This document shows positions 23,333 to 32,651 of a stretch of 64,000 bases of DNA, piece by piece. The notes under the pieces are model-generated. The model was not told the DNA's origin. It worked only from the letters and a program-made list of their open reading frames with translations, and searched no databases. The stretch comes from Desulfoluna spongiiphila. Lineage in GTDB: Bacteria; Desulfobacterota; Desulfobacteria; Desulfobacterales; Desulfolunaceae. Both the position numbers and the translations under genes were made by a program. Location of the stretch: positions 1-64,000 of the forward strand of contig NZ_FMUX01000008.1 of NCBI RefSeq assembly GCF_900101345.1, read 5' to 3'. Position 1 is the stretch's first letter, and each line of letters begins with the position of its first letter.

Positions 23333-26300
23333 TTGAGAGTATTTGTCGCCACATGTCTGGCCTGTTTCTTTTTTGCGGTCTCCGCCTACGCCACCACCGT
23401 CTCCCTTGTCATCAGCGAGTCGGACACCGGTGTGGTGAGCCGCGGGCTCTCCGAACTCAGCGACACCGAGGACATTGAGGCCCGGTATTTTACACACGCC
23501 GAGCTTTCGAGCACCGAGAAATCCCGGAATTTTCTGCGCTCCTCGGATGTAATTCTGGTGGACGTCATGCACCGGGAGCTTCCCGCATACCTGGACACCC
23601 ACGTGGACCTCTCCGAAAAAACCGTGTTTGCCCTGCGCGGCTCACGGGACACCGAGGGGCTCAAGAAGAAGGGGTACCGGTTCGATGAAAAAATCCGGGG
23701 GTGGTATTCGGTGCTCACCGAGGCCAATGTCGCCGCCATGGTTCGCTGCGCTGTGGCCGTTTCCCTGAATCGCACCGAGGGCTGCGCCGGGGAGCCGGTG
23801 CGTATCGAAAGCGGGATCTACCATCCGGATGCGCCCACGCTTTTCGACTCGTGGGAGGCCTATCGTTCCTGGTACCGGGAAATTCCCGGCGCGCCATGGA
23901 TCGGCGTTACCTTTTACACGCCGTCGGTGCTGCGAGGGGCCGATGGGTCGGCTGCGACCATCATCAAGGGTCTGGAGAAAGAGGGTTTTAATGTCCTGCC
24001 CTGTTTCGGACGGGAGAAAGTCCTCTTCGATCGCTTTCTCCTGGACGAACATCGAAACGGCCGGGTGGACCTGGTCCTTGCCTTTTCCATGAAGTTCTAC
24101 TCGGCCCTTTCCGAGCCCACGAAAAACGGGTTGCGGGACCTTGACGTGCCCGTGATCAACGCCGTTACCCTCTATTCATTAAAAATAGATGCCTGGCGAA
24201 CGGACCCAGTGGGCATTCCTGTCACCGATCTGATGTGGGCGGTGGGAAATCCCGAAATTTCAGGCCTCATCGAGCCGACGCCCCTGGAAGGCAAAGTGAA
24301 AATCCAGGGTCCCGAAAAGGGAAAACCCCTGTTTGCAACCGTTCCCATCGAGGAGAACATGGTTCGGCTCATGCCCCGTCTCAAACGGTGGATCGCCCTG
24401 CAACGCAAGCCCAACCCCGAAAAAAAACTGGCCCTTCTCTACTACAACCACAGCCAGGGCAAACAGAACATCGGCGCCAGTTACCTCAATGTGTTTCGGT
24501 CCATCGAAGCCCTTACGGCCCGGTTCCGGCAGGAGGGGTACCACATGGGGACCACCGGAGATCTTTCCGAGGCCGCCATCAAGGAGATGATCCTGCGCAC
24601 GGGTCGCAACATCGGCTCCTGGGCCCCCGGCGAGCTGGACAAACTGATGGCCGCGGGCAAGGTGGTGCGGATTCCGGTGGCCACCTACGCGGAGTGGTTC
24701 CGCCAGCTGCCACAAGGCTTTCAGGATGCGGTGATTAAGCAGTGGGGGGCTCCTGAGGCTTCCACCATCATGGTTAAGGACGGGCAGTTCATCCTTCCGG
24801 TGGTGACCGCAGGGAATTTGGTGATGATGCCCGAGCCCTCCAGGGGGTGGGGGGACGATCCCATGAAGCTCTACCACGATCCCAGCGTCTGGCCCCACCA
24901 TCAGTACATCGCGGCCTACCTCTGGATCCAGAACGGGTTTAAAGCCGATGCCATGATCCACCTGGGCACCCATGCCACCTACGAGTGGCTTCCGGGCAAA
25001 CAGGCCGGACTTTCCCCCTCCTGCCCGCCCGAGGTGATGGTGGGGGACCTGCCCAATGTCTATCCCTACATTGTCGATGACGTGGGGGAGGGGATCCAGG
25101 CCAAACGGCGAGGCCGCGGGGTGATCATCGACCACATGACGCCCCTGTTCCAGAAGGCGGGGCTCCACAGCGACTACGCAACCCTTTACGAACTCATCAA
25201 CCGTCTCACCCGGGGCCGGGCCGTTGGCAGCGCCACCGTGCCTGCCATCCTGGAAGAGATCAAGGCCTTGGCCGTCAAAACCGGGTTCCACGAAGAGCTC
25301 TCCCTTTCCAGCTACGACGATGACGAGGTCGAAACCCTGGAGCACGCTATCCTGGAGCTGAAGGAGACCCTTATGCCCCACGGGCTCCACACCTTCGGCG
25401 TGTCGCCTTCAGGTAAAGAGGCCGCAGACTTTTCCTTGTTGGCAAAGGAGCTGCGGCCCGGCCTTGACACCGAGGCCATGGCCAAAGGGATCCGTGACTC
25501 GGGTGAGCTGGAGCTGGAGCGGACCATGCGGGCCCTTGCCGGTCGCTTTGTCCCGGCAGGGGAGGGCAACGACCCCATTCGAAATCCGCCGTCAGTTCCC
25601 ACGGGTAAAAATTTCTACGGCATCTCCTCTGCGAAAATCCCCACAAAAGAGGCCTGGGAACTCGGGGCCAAAGCCGGGGAACAGATTCTCCAGCGACAGG
25701 TAAAGGAAAAGGGGGGCTTTCCAGAGAAAGTGGCCGTGGTCCTCTGGGCTACGGAGACCCTCCGCAACGAGGGGATCAACGAAGGCACCATCCTCTGGCT
25801 CATGGGCATGGAACCGGTGTGGGATGCCTCCGGACGCGTCACCGGCACGCGGGTGGTGCCCGGAGCCATGCTGGGACGGCCGCGCATCGACGTGCTCATC
25901 AACCCGTCGGGACTTTACAGGGACCTGTTCCCGGAGAAGATGAAACTTCTGGACAAGGCTGTTCAGCAGGCCATCGCAGCCAATGACGTGGAAAATTTCC
26001 TTGCAAAGCACAGCGCACGGACCCGAAAAACGCTGGAAGCCAAAGGGATTTCCCCTGACCGCGCCGAGATCCTCTCCCGGATTCGCATTTTTACGGGCAA
26101 ACCCGGGACCTACGGCAACGGGGTCTCGGAGATGACCGGCATGAGCGGCTTCTGGGAATCCGACCAGGAGATCGCCGACGTCTGGAAACGACGAACCGGG
26201 TTTGCCTTCGGGCAGGGGCTCTGGGGCGTGGAGGCGCAAAACCTGTTGGCCGAAAACCTGAAAAACGTGACGGCAACGGTCCACAGCAGCTCATCGACCC

Positions 26301-27262
26301 TGTACGGCACCATGGACAACGACGATGTCTTTCAGTACCTGGGGGGGCTCTCCCTTGCCGTGGAAAAAGAGACGGGCACCCGCCCCGATGTGGTGCTGAC
26401 CCGCCAGGGCCGCCCGGACACCGTCACCGTGGAGGGCATCGACAAAACCATCGGCCGGGAACTCAGGAGCCGCTACATCAATCCCAAATGGATCGCGGCC
26501 ATGAAAACAGAGGACTACGCCGGGGCCCGGGAGATGTCCAATTTTGTGGAGTACATGTGGGGCTGGCAGGTGACCGTTCCCCACGCCGTCAAGGAGACCT
26601 CCTGGCAGCAGACCTACGACGTCTATGTCAATGACAGCCTCGGGCTCGACCTGAAAACATTTTTCAACAAGGCCAACCCCTGGGCGTATCAGTCCCTCAC
26701 CGCCCGCATGCTGGAGTCCGTCAGGAAAGGGTACTGGACCCCGGATGAAGCCGTGACGAAAAACCTGGCCAAAGAGTATGCCGTGGGCGTGGTGGAAAAA
26801 GGCGTGGCCTGCTGCGATCACACCTGCAACAATCCGATGCTGAACCAGATGGTGGTGACCCTCATCTCCATGCCCGGCATGCTCTCCCCGGAGATGGTGG
26901 AAAAATTCACCCTGGCCATGGAAGAGGCCGTGGGCACAACCCTTGATGATCAGCAGGCAAAACAGGCGGCCCTCCACGACAGGGTCCTGGCAGCTGCGAG
27001 TCCCCAATCCAGCACAGACACAGACAAAACCGAGGCATCCCGGGCAACGGATCCGGCGAGCAAGGCAGAAGCTGAAAAGCCTGAGGTGACAGAGACCGGC
27101 AGCGGTGCCCGGCAGGTCCAGGGATACAAACTGGATAAAATCGAAACCAAGGAAGAGACCACAAAACTCTCCTCATCAGGGGTGATGTGGTATGCTGCCA
27201 TTTTTCTCCTGGGTTTTATCGGGCTGTTTGCCTGGGGCATGGGCAGGGTGGAGGCGCCTTGA
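23333..27262 (+). CDS. cobN: Exported, membrane-anchored CobN-like chelatase subunit
   Basis: A ~1309-residue CobN/BchH family protein. Unlike cytoplasmic CobN it has a signal peptide (~1-21, RVFVATCLACFFFAVSAYA) and a C-terminal membrane helix (VMWYAAIFLLGFIGLFAWG) after a ~90-residue Ala/Glu/Thr-rich linker. The bulk should therefore lie outside the cytoplasm. The core spans ~100-1200 and includes LLYYNHSQGKQNIGASYLN, GTHATYEWLPGKQ, WATETLRNEGINEG and GVACCDHTCNNPMLNQ. The start is a TTG: TTG 23333 is well spaced from AAGAAGG, while TTG 23327 is too close. No CobS or CobT ATPase gene is in the window. It is probably not the B12-synthesis cobaltochelatase; a role in corrinoid or cobalt handling driven by the TolQ/DUF2149 pair is inferred. 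Confidence 0.9.
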   Translation: MRVFVATCLACFFFAVSAYATTVSLVISESDTGVVSRGLSELSDTEDIEARYFTHAELSSTEKSRNFLRSSDVILVDVMHRELPAYLDTHVDLSEKTVFALRGSRDTEGLKKKGYRFDEKIRGWYSVLTEANVAAMVRCAVAVSLNRTEGCAGEPVRIESGIYHPDAPTLFDSWEAYRSWYREIPGAPWIGVTFYTPSVLRGADGSAATIIKGLEKEGFNVLPCFGREKVLFDRFLLDEHRNGRVDLVLAFSMKFYSALSEPTKNGLRDLDVPVINAVTLYSLKIDAWRTDPVGIPVTDLMWAVGNPEISGLIEPTPLEGKVKIQGPEKGKPLFATVPIEENMVRLMPRLKRWIALQRKPNPEKKLALLYYNHSQGKQNIGASYLNVFRSIEALTARFRQEGYHMGTTGDLSEAAIKEMILRTGRNIGSWAPGELDKLMAAGKVVRIPVATYAEWFRQLPQGFQDAVIKQWGAPEASTIMVKDGQFILPVVTAGNLVMMPEPSRGWGDDPMKLYHDPSVWPHHQYIAAYLWIQNGFKADAMIHLGTHATYEWLPGKQAGLSPSCPPEVMVGDLPNVYPYIVDDVGEGIQAKRRGRGVIIDHMTPLFQKAGLHSDYATLYELINRLTRGRAVGSATVPAILEEIKALAVKTGFHEELSLSSYDDDEVETLEHAILELKETLMPHGLHTFGVSPSGKEAADFSLLAKELRPGLDTEAMAKGIRDSGELELERTMRALAGRFVPAGEGNDPIRNPPSVPTGKNFYGISSAKIPTKEAWELGAKAGEQILQRQVKEKGGFPEKVAVVLWATETLRNEGINEGTILWLMGMEPVWDASGRVTGTRVVPGAMLGRPRIDVLINPSGLYRDLFPEKMKLLDKAVQQAIAANDVENFLAKHSARTRKTLEAKGISPDRAEILSRIRIFTGKPGTYGNGVSEMTGMSGFWESDQEIADVWKRRTGFAFGQGLWGVEAQNLLAENLKNVTATVHSSSSTLYGTMDNDDVFQYLGGLSLAVEKETGTRPDVVLTRQGRPDTVTVEGIDKTIGRELRSRYINPKWIAAMKTEDYAGAREMSNFVEYMWGWQVTVPHAVKETSWQQTYDVYVNDSLGLDLKTFFNKANPWAYQSLTARMLESVRKGYWTPDEAVTKNLAKEYAVGVVEKGVACCDHTCNNPMLNQMVVTLISMPGMLSPEMVEKFTLAMEEAVGTTLDDQQAKQAALHDRVLAAASPQSSTDTDKTEASRATDPASKAEAEKPEVTETGSGARQVQGYKLDKIETKEETTKLSSSGVMWYAAIFLLGFIGLFAWGMGRVEAP

Positions 27263-27331
27263 AACCCTATGCGAAGGCAATGTAAATTAGACGTAATCAA
27301 ACCGTCACACACCATCATTTTGGAGGAATAT

Positions 27332-28111
27332 ATGAAACCGGTCATCGTACCCGTGGCCTTCGGGACCACCAGCAAGGCCCTTGAGACCTACAACGTCATT
27401 GACGAGGCCATCAAACAGCGTTTTCCGGAACACGAGGTGCGCTGGGCCTGGTCATCACGGATGGTCCGGGATGTCATGAAAAAAAAAGGACGCCATTTTC
27501 CCCATCCCCACGAGGTGCTGGCCGAGCTGGCCGGTGAGGGAAAAGACTGGGCCGTGATGCAATCCATGCACCTCATCTGCGGCCATGAATTTACCCGGCT
27601 CCTTGATGAAGTCCATACCGGAACGCCTCGAATCTCCGTGGGGCTCCCCCTCATCACCTCTCCTGAAGACTGCCGCTGGGTGGTGGACGCCATGGGGCAC
27701 CTGGTGTCGGATCGTGAGGATGAAGCGACCCTGTTTATCGGTCACGGTACCGACCACCCGGCCTGGACCACGTACTTTGCCCTGGATGCCATGCTGAAAA
27801 ACACATACGGTCCCGGCACCTTCACGGGGGTGGTGGAGGGCTTCCCCGAGGCGGAGGATGTGGTAAGCGCCGTCAAAGCGGCTGGTTTTACCCGGGTGAA
27901 GATCGTTCCTTTGATGCTCGTGGCCGGGGTGCACTACCTGGAAGACCTGGCAGGGGATGAAGAGGACTCCTGGAAAAATCTGTTTGCCGCAGAAGGCATC
28001 GATGCCACACTCATCGATCGGGGCATCGGGTACATGCCGGAGATTGTGCGCCTCTTTATCCGCCACCTGGAAGAGGCCATGGACATGGTCCTTGAATCAG
28101 AAGCTGTGTGA
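27332..28111 (+). CDS. cbiK: Sirohydrochlorin cobaltochelatase CbiK
   Basis: A 259-residue CbiK-family chelatase, which inserts Co2+ into sirohydrochlorin in the anaerobic B12 pathway. Metal-binding His residues occur in LFIGHGTDHPAW (~143-154) and in MLVAGVHYLEDLAGDEEDSW (~205). SMHLICGHEF lies near 75. There is no signal peptide, so it is the cytoplasmic type rather than the periplasmic CbiK known in Desulfovibrio. GGAGGA precedes ATG 27332. It is the last gene of the riboswitch-1 operon, 69 nt after cobN, which argues that CobN beside it does something other than the same chelation. Confidence 0.92.
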   Translation: MKPVIVPVAFGTTSKALETYNVIDEAIKQRFPEHEVRWAWSSRMVRDVMKKKGRHFPHPHEVLAELAGEGKDWAVMQSMHLICGHEFTRLLDEVHTGTPRISVGLPLITSPEDCRWVVDAMGHLVSDREDEATLFIGHGTDHPAWTTYFALDAMLKNTYGPGTFTGVVEGFPEAEDVVSAVKAAGFTRVKIVPLMLVAGVHYLEDLAGDEEDSWKNLFAAEGIDATLIDRGIGYMPEIVRLFIRHLEEAMDMVLESEAV

Positions 28112-28451
28112 TGGCTGATTGGGGGCAAGGTGAGTCGCCTGAACGCTGATTTCCGCCGCACCTTTCCCTTGCATAACAGCGACTGTCATGTGCGATGTGT
28201 ACGCTTATTTTTTTGTTCAGGTCATTGGGAGTGCTGAGTCAACATTTCTCAAGATGCTTTTACTATAAAAAAACCAAAGGCAGTGACGTGGACATTGGGA
28301 GCAATATTGGTGCTTTGTATCTGTTTTTTATGGATTTTTCTAAACAGAAGAACCGTGCCCGACTTTTGCAACCACGAAAGGTGACAAAAAAGACAAGAAA
28401 GTGTTTGACACACGTCGAATATCTTGTGTAGATAAACATACAAATTGATCT

Positions 28452-28632
28452 TTGGTGCATGCTCTCCCCCACGAAGGGAAGCTGCTTAAAAGGGAACCCC
28501 GTGAGAATCGGGGACGGGCCCGCCGCTGTAACCGGGGACGAACTTCGTAAATACACCACTGCTCTTCAAAGGGCGGGAAGGTGCGAGAGTTCGTATGATC
28601 CGGAAGTCAGAAGACCTGCCAGAGTGAATTCA
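28452..28632 (+). promoter_or_regulatory. Cobalamin riboswitch 2
   Basis: The motif order repeats riboswitch 1: TTGGTGC near 28452, GGGAACCCCGTGAGAATCGG, GGGCCCGCCGCTGTAA (~28527), CACCACTGCTC, GGGAAGGTGCGAG, and GAAGTCAGAAGACCTGCC ending near 28620. It reads toward the BtuB-type receptor gene. Confidence 0.95.
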
Positions 28633-28720
28633 CATGTCCTGAAGCTGATGCTCAGCCGGTGACATGTGAGGGGTTTCGTTCTCGCGGTAGGAACTGGAGA
28701 CCTGATCAGACGACATGGGA

Positions 28721-28771
28721 AAAACGGCCCCATGCCCCCTTCATCATCAAGGGACGGCATGGGGCTTTTTT
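28721..28771 (+). terminator. Attenuator of riboswitch 2
   Basis: A 10-bp perfect stem GCCCCATGCC/GGCATGGGGC is followed by TTTTTT. It lies ~100 nt after the riboswitch and ~170 nt before the receptor start. Confidence 0.9.
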
Positions 28772-28939
28772 GTTTTGGGCGATACGCCCGAGGTGTCTCT
28801 TTTCTCTCCTCTTTCCATCCCCTTCGAACGAAAACAATCCCTCGAAATTTGGCACAGCAATGGTTCAGGTGGTCGTTCTGCATGGAGGATCGACACCTCC
28901 GGTGCAAAACGAAGTCTTATGTTTTTGGAAGGAAAAGCA

Positions 28940-30910
28940 ATGAGAAAAAGTCTGATGATCGGTGCCGTCGCCGCCTGGGTGGCTGGCACCTCCCCGGCCT
29001 GGGCCACCGACACTGCCCTGGATGAATATGTGGTCACCGCCTCGCGGGCCAAGGAGAGCATTACGGAAGTGGCGGCGGCTGTGACCGTGATTGATGCGGA
29101 AGTTATCGAAAACTCGTCTGCAAAGGATTTGGGCGAACTCCTCTCCGAAAAAGGCGGCGTACAGGTTCTGCAGTATCCCGGCGCACTGAGCGGTATAACG
29201 ATCCGCGGTTTCAGCACCGAATCACACGGGAATGACCTCATGGGCCATGTGTTGATACTCATCGACGGGCGTCGCGCAGGGACCGGAAACGCAGCAAAAA
29301 TTCTCACAAAAAACATTGAGCGGGTTGAAATTATTAAAGGGCCCGCAGCTGTCCAGTATGGTTCGGCCGCCATGGGTGGTGTCGTCAACGTGATCACCAA
29401 AAAAGGAGATGCCAAACCCACGGTTTACGTTGAAGCCAAGGGCGGCTCTGCTCACTACAGAGAGTTCGCATCGGGGGCATCCGGGCAGGTTGGAAAATTC
29501 GATTTCTCTGCAGCGGTTTCTCATTCAGAAGAGGGCGATTACGAAACCGGCAACGGGACCAAGTACAACAACACAGGCAACGACGGGATTCTCCATGCCA
29601 GCATCAACACCGGTTTTGAGTTTTTGCCCGGCAACCGCATCGGCCTGATATACACGGCTTTTGACGCCGACAAGGTGGGGAACCCTGGCTATATTACCGA
29701 AAATGATCCGGACAACTACAAAGATTCGGAAAACAGTTCGTATGATCTCACCTATGACGGTGTCAACGCCTCGGAATCGCTTGCATGGAAGGCACGCTGG
29801 TTCGGTGGAAATGATAAAGACTCATGGATTGATCCTGATCCGACTTCAGGATACGTCAGTTCCCAAGAGACCGACAGTAAAGGCGCCCAGGCACAAATTT
29901 CATGGGCTGGAGAGACCTTTGGCCTGACCACCGGCGTGGATTGGGTGGACTACGATATTGACGCAACGTGGGACCCAAAGAAGACAAATTTCAGCAACAC
30001 GGCCGGATTTGCTCTTGCCAAGGCTAAACTCCTTGACAACAAAATGATTATAACCGGTGGTGCCCGGTATGATCACTACGAAGTTGAGGTCTCTGGCGGA
30101 CAGGGACGCGATGAAAGTGACGACGACATGAACCCAAGCCTCGGGGTCGTCTACAATGTGTCAAAAAATATAAAAATCAGGGCCAATGTCGCGGAAGCCT
30201 TCCGCATGCCCTCTGCAAAAGAACTTGCGTACGATCACACAACTCCAGGGTCAACCTGGAGCGGGGTATTCTATCCGGGTACACACTATGTCGGGAATCC
30301 GGACCTCGACCCGGAAAAAAGCCGCACGTATGAAGTAGGAATGGACGTAAACGCAGGGGGAATGAGGAGTGCCCTGACTCTGTTTACGACAGATTTCGAA
30401 GACAAAATTGTTTCCGCTGTTAATGATGACGGGGATTCCACCTGGGAAAACTTGGGTGAAGCTACCATCAGCGGTGTGGAGGGAGATGTATCCTACACCA
30501 TAGGCGACCTGTTCGGAGCTTGGGAGCTTCGACCTTATGCTGCGGTGACCTATCTGTACGAGTTCAAGGATGACGAAACAGATAAAGATCTTCAGAAAGT
30601 CGCTGACACGACGGTTTCCGGAGGCATTTCCCTAACCGATCTCGATGGTTTTTTCGCCGACCTGAGCGTCTCGTATCTCAGTAGCCAGAAAGTCACCGAC
30701 CATCAGTTTAAAACAAAAGAGGAAGTGACGCTGGCCAGTGTCACGGTATCTAACCTCACCATAACCAAACGCGTCATCAGTACCGATACATTCGGAACAC
30801 TGTCCCTTCGTGGAGAAGTAAAAAACATTTTTGACGAAGACGCAGCCTATATCCAGGGATATCCCATCCCAGGACGCCAGTTTTTTGCCGGGGTAACCTG
30901 GTCCTACTAA
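28940..30910 (+). CDS. btuB: TonB-dependent outer-membrane corrinoid receptor (BtuB type)
   Basis: A 656-residue TonB-dependent receptor. The signal peptide spans ~1-22. The TonB box region DEYVVTASR follows directly. The plug domain (~30-160) contains VTVIDAEVIE, ITIRGFSTESHG and IEIIKGPAAVQYGSAAMGGVVNVIT-type motifs. The rest is the 22-strand barrel, ending FFAGVTWSY with the terminal aromatic residue expected for outer-membrane barrels. AAGGAAAA precedes ATG 28940. The cobalamin riboswitch upstream makes a corrinoid ligand likely. The exbB-exbD-tonB genes downstream can energise it. Confidence 0.92.
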   Translation: MRKSLMIGAVAAWVAGTSPAWATDTALDEYVVTASRAKESITEVAAAVTVIDAEVIENSSAKDLGELLSEKGGVQVLQYPGALSGITIRGFSTESHGNDLMGHVLILIDGRRAGTGNAAKILTKNIERVEIIKGPAAVQYGSAAMGGVVNVITKKGDAKPTVYVEAKGGSAHYREFASGASGQVGKFDFSAAVSHSEEGDYETGNGTKYNNTGNDGILHASINTGFEFLPGNRIGLIYTAFDADKVGNPGYITENDPDNYKDSENSSYDLTYDGVNASESLAWKARWFGGNDKDSWIDPDPTSGYVSSQETDSKGAQAQISWAGETFGLTTGVDWVDYDIDATWDPKKTNFSNTAGFALAKAKLLDNKMIITGGARYDHYEVEVSGGQGRDESDDDMNPSLGVVYNVSKNIKIRANVAEAFRMPSAKELAYDHTTPGSTWSGVFYPGTHYVGNPDLDPEKSRTYEVGMDVNAGGMRSALTLFTTDFEDKIVSAVNDDGDSTWENLGEATISGVEGDVSYTIGDLFGAWELRPYAAVTYLYEFKDDETDKDLQKVADTTVSGGISLTDLDGFFADLSVSYLSSQKVTDHQFKTKEEVTLASVTVSNLTITKRVISTDTFGTLSLRGEVKNIFDEDAAYIQGYPIPGRQFFAGVTWSY

Positions 30911-31459
30911 TCCGGGTGGTCCCCACGACCCGGACGGGGCCTGGTTGCCTCGCATACAACTTTCCGCCGGACCTGTGACACCGGCGGGAACCGAGGTGGC
31001 ATCGTTGCCTCCTCAAAACCCCATGAAGGTCATGCCTGGCGCATCAGGGCAGGCCGCCCCCGTTTTTTTCCGTCTTTGGCTGTTTGATTGGGCAGCTGCT
31101 AAGAGGGCGGGAGATCCTCCTTGCGGAGGCGGTTCGGTTCTTTTTGAGCCGAATGCAAAGGGAAGGGCCGGAAAGGGGTGTTGCTCCGCCCGTTGACTCG
31201 GAGCATCATGTGTATCTCCTGATCTGTGGTTGGAATCAGGGGCCGGGGAGGGACAATGGCGTCCCTCCCCCCTCCCATGATTTTGGGCCGGGTCCGGAGA
31301 TTTATTGTTGATGGGATCAACTCGCATTAGTACATGATCTATGCTATATATCGCAACGGTCAGTATCGATTGATCCATTGTTATCACAGCGCCTTGCCGA
31401 AATGTTTCTGTTTCTGCGAGGCTTTGGTGTTTTTTCATTCCGGGACAGGTGCAGGCAAC
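30911..31459. other. Gap between btuB and exbB
   Basis: No gene is supported in these ~550 bp. The only marked structure is a perfect 10-bp stem, GGGGAGGGAC/GTCCCTCCCC, at 31245-31270. It has no T-run and may be an mRNA processing or stability hairpin. Confidence 0.5.
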
Positions 31460-32110
31460 ATGATTCATTTATTGAAAAGCGGCGGATTCCTTATGCTTCC
31501 GTTGCTCTTATGTTCTTTTATTTCGTTAACCCTTATCATTGAACGAACCATCTTCTGGCTCCGCATCAGGCGGGAAAAGGACCGCTCTCTCGTCTACCGG
31601 GTCCTGGACCTTGCCGACAAGGGACTTTGGGATGATATACGCCTGGCTGTCCGGGGATCCAACAACTTCATCATCCGTATTCTCATCAACGGGATCCTGC
31701 ATCGCGACTACTCCATGTCCATGGCCATGGAATCGGCGGCATCGGATGAGCTTCGCAAAATGCGCCGGTTCATGGGGGTTCTCGAAACCATCGTCACCGT
31801 GGCGCCTTTGCTCGGCATTCTGGGCACCGTGGTGGGGATCATTCACTCTTTCGATATGCTCGGTGCCAAGGGCATCGGGGATCCCCAGGCGGTTACAGGG
31901 GGGATTGCCCAGGCCCTTATCACTACGGCGGCGGGCCTCTCCATCAGCATCCTGACCCTTCTTCCCTGCAATTACTTCAACGCCTGCGCCGAAGCATCGG
32001 CCCTTTCCATCGAAAAATACGCCACATCCCTTGAGATTACCTATGAAAAAAGGGCAAACGCCGGTGAGATCCGACCCCAAAAAGAAAAGCAGGTGTCCGG
32101 GGGCAGGTGA
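31460..32110 (+). CDS. exbB: ExbB proton-channel subunit
   Basis: A 216-residue inner-membrane protein with three helices: TM1 ~8-28 (GGFLMLPLLLCSFISLTLIIE), TM2 ~105-130 (VTVAPLLGILGTVVGIIHSF) and TM3 ~150-172 (GGIAQALITTAAGLSISILTLL). This is the ExbB/TolQ signature. With ExbD it converts the proton gradient into TonB motion for outer-membrane uptake. The start is ATG 31460, which gives the family-standard N terminus; its ribosome site is weak. It heads exbB-exbD-tonB next to the BtuB-type receptor. Confidence 0.9.
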   Translation: MIHLLKSGGFLMLPLLLCSFISLTLIIERTIFWLRIRREKDRSLVYRVLDLADKGLWDDIRLAVRGSNNFIIRILINGILHRDYSMSMAMESAASDELRKMRRFMGVLETIVTVAPLLGILGTVVGIIHSFDMLGAKGIGDPQAVTGGIAQALITTAAGLSISILTLLPCNYFNACAEASALSIEKYATSLEITYEKRANAGEIRPQKEKQVSGGR

Positions 32111-32240
32111 CAAAGGCACACTCACTTAGCATGCAGCGCTCCCATGAACCAGGGGGGTGGGCTGGACGTGCTGGCAAGCCTTTAGACAAGGGCGATATTC
32201 GCCTTACCTCAGAGGTGTCTGTAAAAAGAAGGGTTTTCAG

Positions 32241-32651
32241 ATGAAAGTAAAACGCGATTTCAGCATCAAAAACAAACCGGACATGCTGCCCTTGATTGAC
32301 GTGGTATTTCTCCTGCTTGTGTTCTTTATCTACGCCATGCTCTCCATGAGCTACCACAACGGCATCCGGCTTGAGCTTCCGGAATCGGCACAGGCCGAGC
32401 ACATGGAGGAGACCACGGAGCTCATCGTGTCCGTGGAGGCAGACGGCCGTGTGTTCATGGGAAAAGAAGAGGTGGCCTTGCCGGAACTTGGCGCCAGGGT
32501 AGCCCGGTACTTTGAGGGAAAGACAAAAAAGCAGGTCATCCTCAGCGGACACAAGGAGTTGTCGTACCAGAATCTTTTTCACGTCATGGACACCATCCGC
32601 GAAGCTGGCGTCTGTGACATCGCCCTTCAGGCGGAGGTCGCAAAGCCGTGA
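32241..32651 (+). CDS. exbD: ExbD
   Basis: A 136-residue protein with a short basic cytoplasmic N terminus, one helix (~15-36) starting PLIDVVFLLLVFF and a periplasmic domain. The Asp in PLID is the conserved proton-relay residue. AAGAAGGG lies seven bases before ATG 32241. Its stop overlaps the tonB GTG start (32648-32651). It is separated from exbB by 130 nt. Confidence 0.92.
   Translation: MKVKRDFSIKNKPDMLPLIDVVFLLLVFFIYAMLSMSYHNGIRLELPESAQAEHMEETTELIVSVEADGRVFMGKEEVALPELGARVARYFEGKTKKQVILSGHKELSYQNLFHVMDTIREAGVCDIALQAEVAKP

Noticed and set aside
28195..28431. 78-codon plus-strand open frame before riboswitch 2
   Set aside because: It lies in AT-rich leader DNA that partly resembles the flank of the 46548 repeat. 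It has no ribosome site and no family.
31245..31270. Perfect GGGGAGGGAC hairpin as a terminator after btuB
   Set aside because: It has no T-run on either strand and lies more than 330 nt after the gene, so it was noted only as a structure in the gap.
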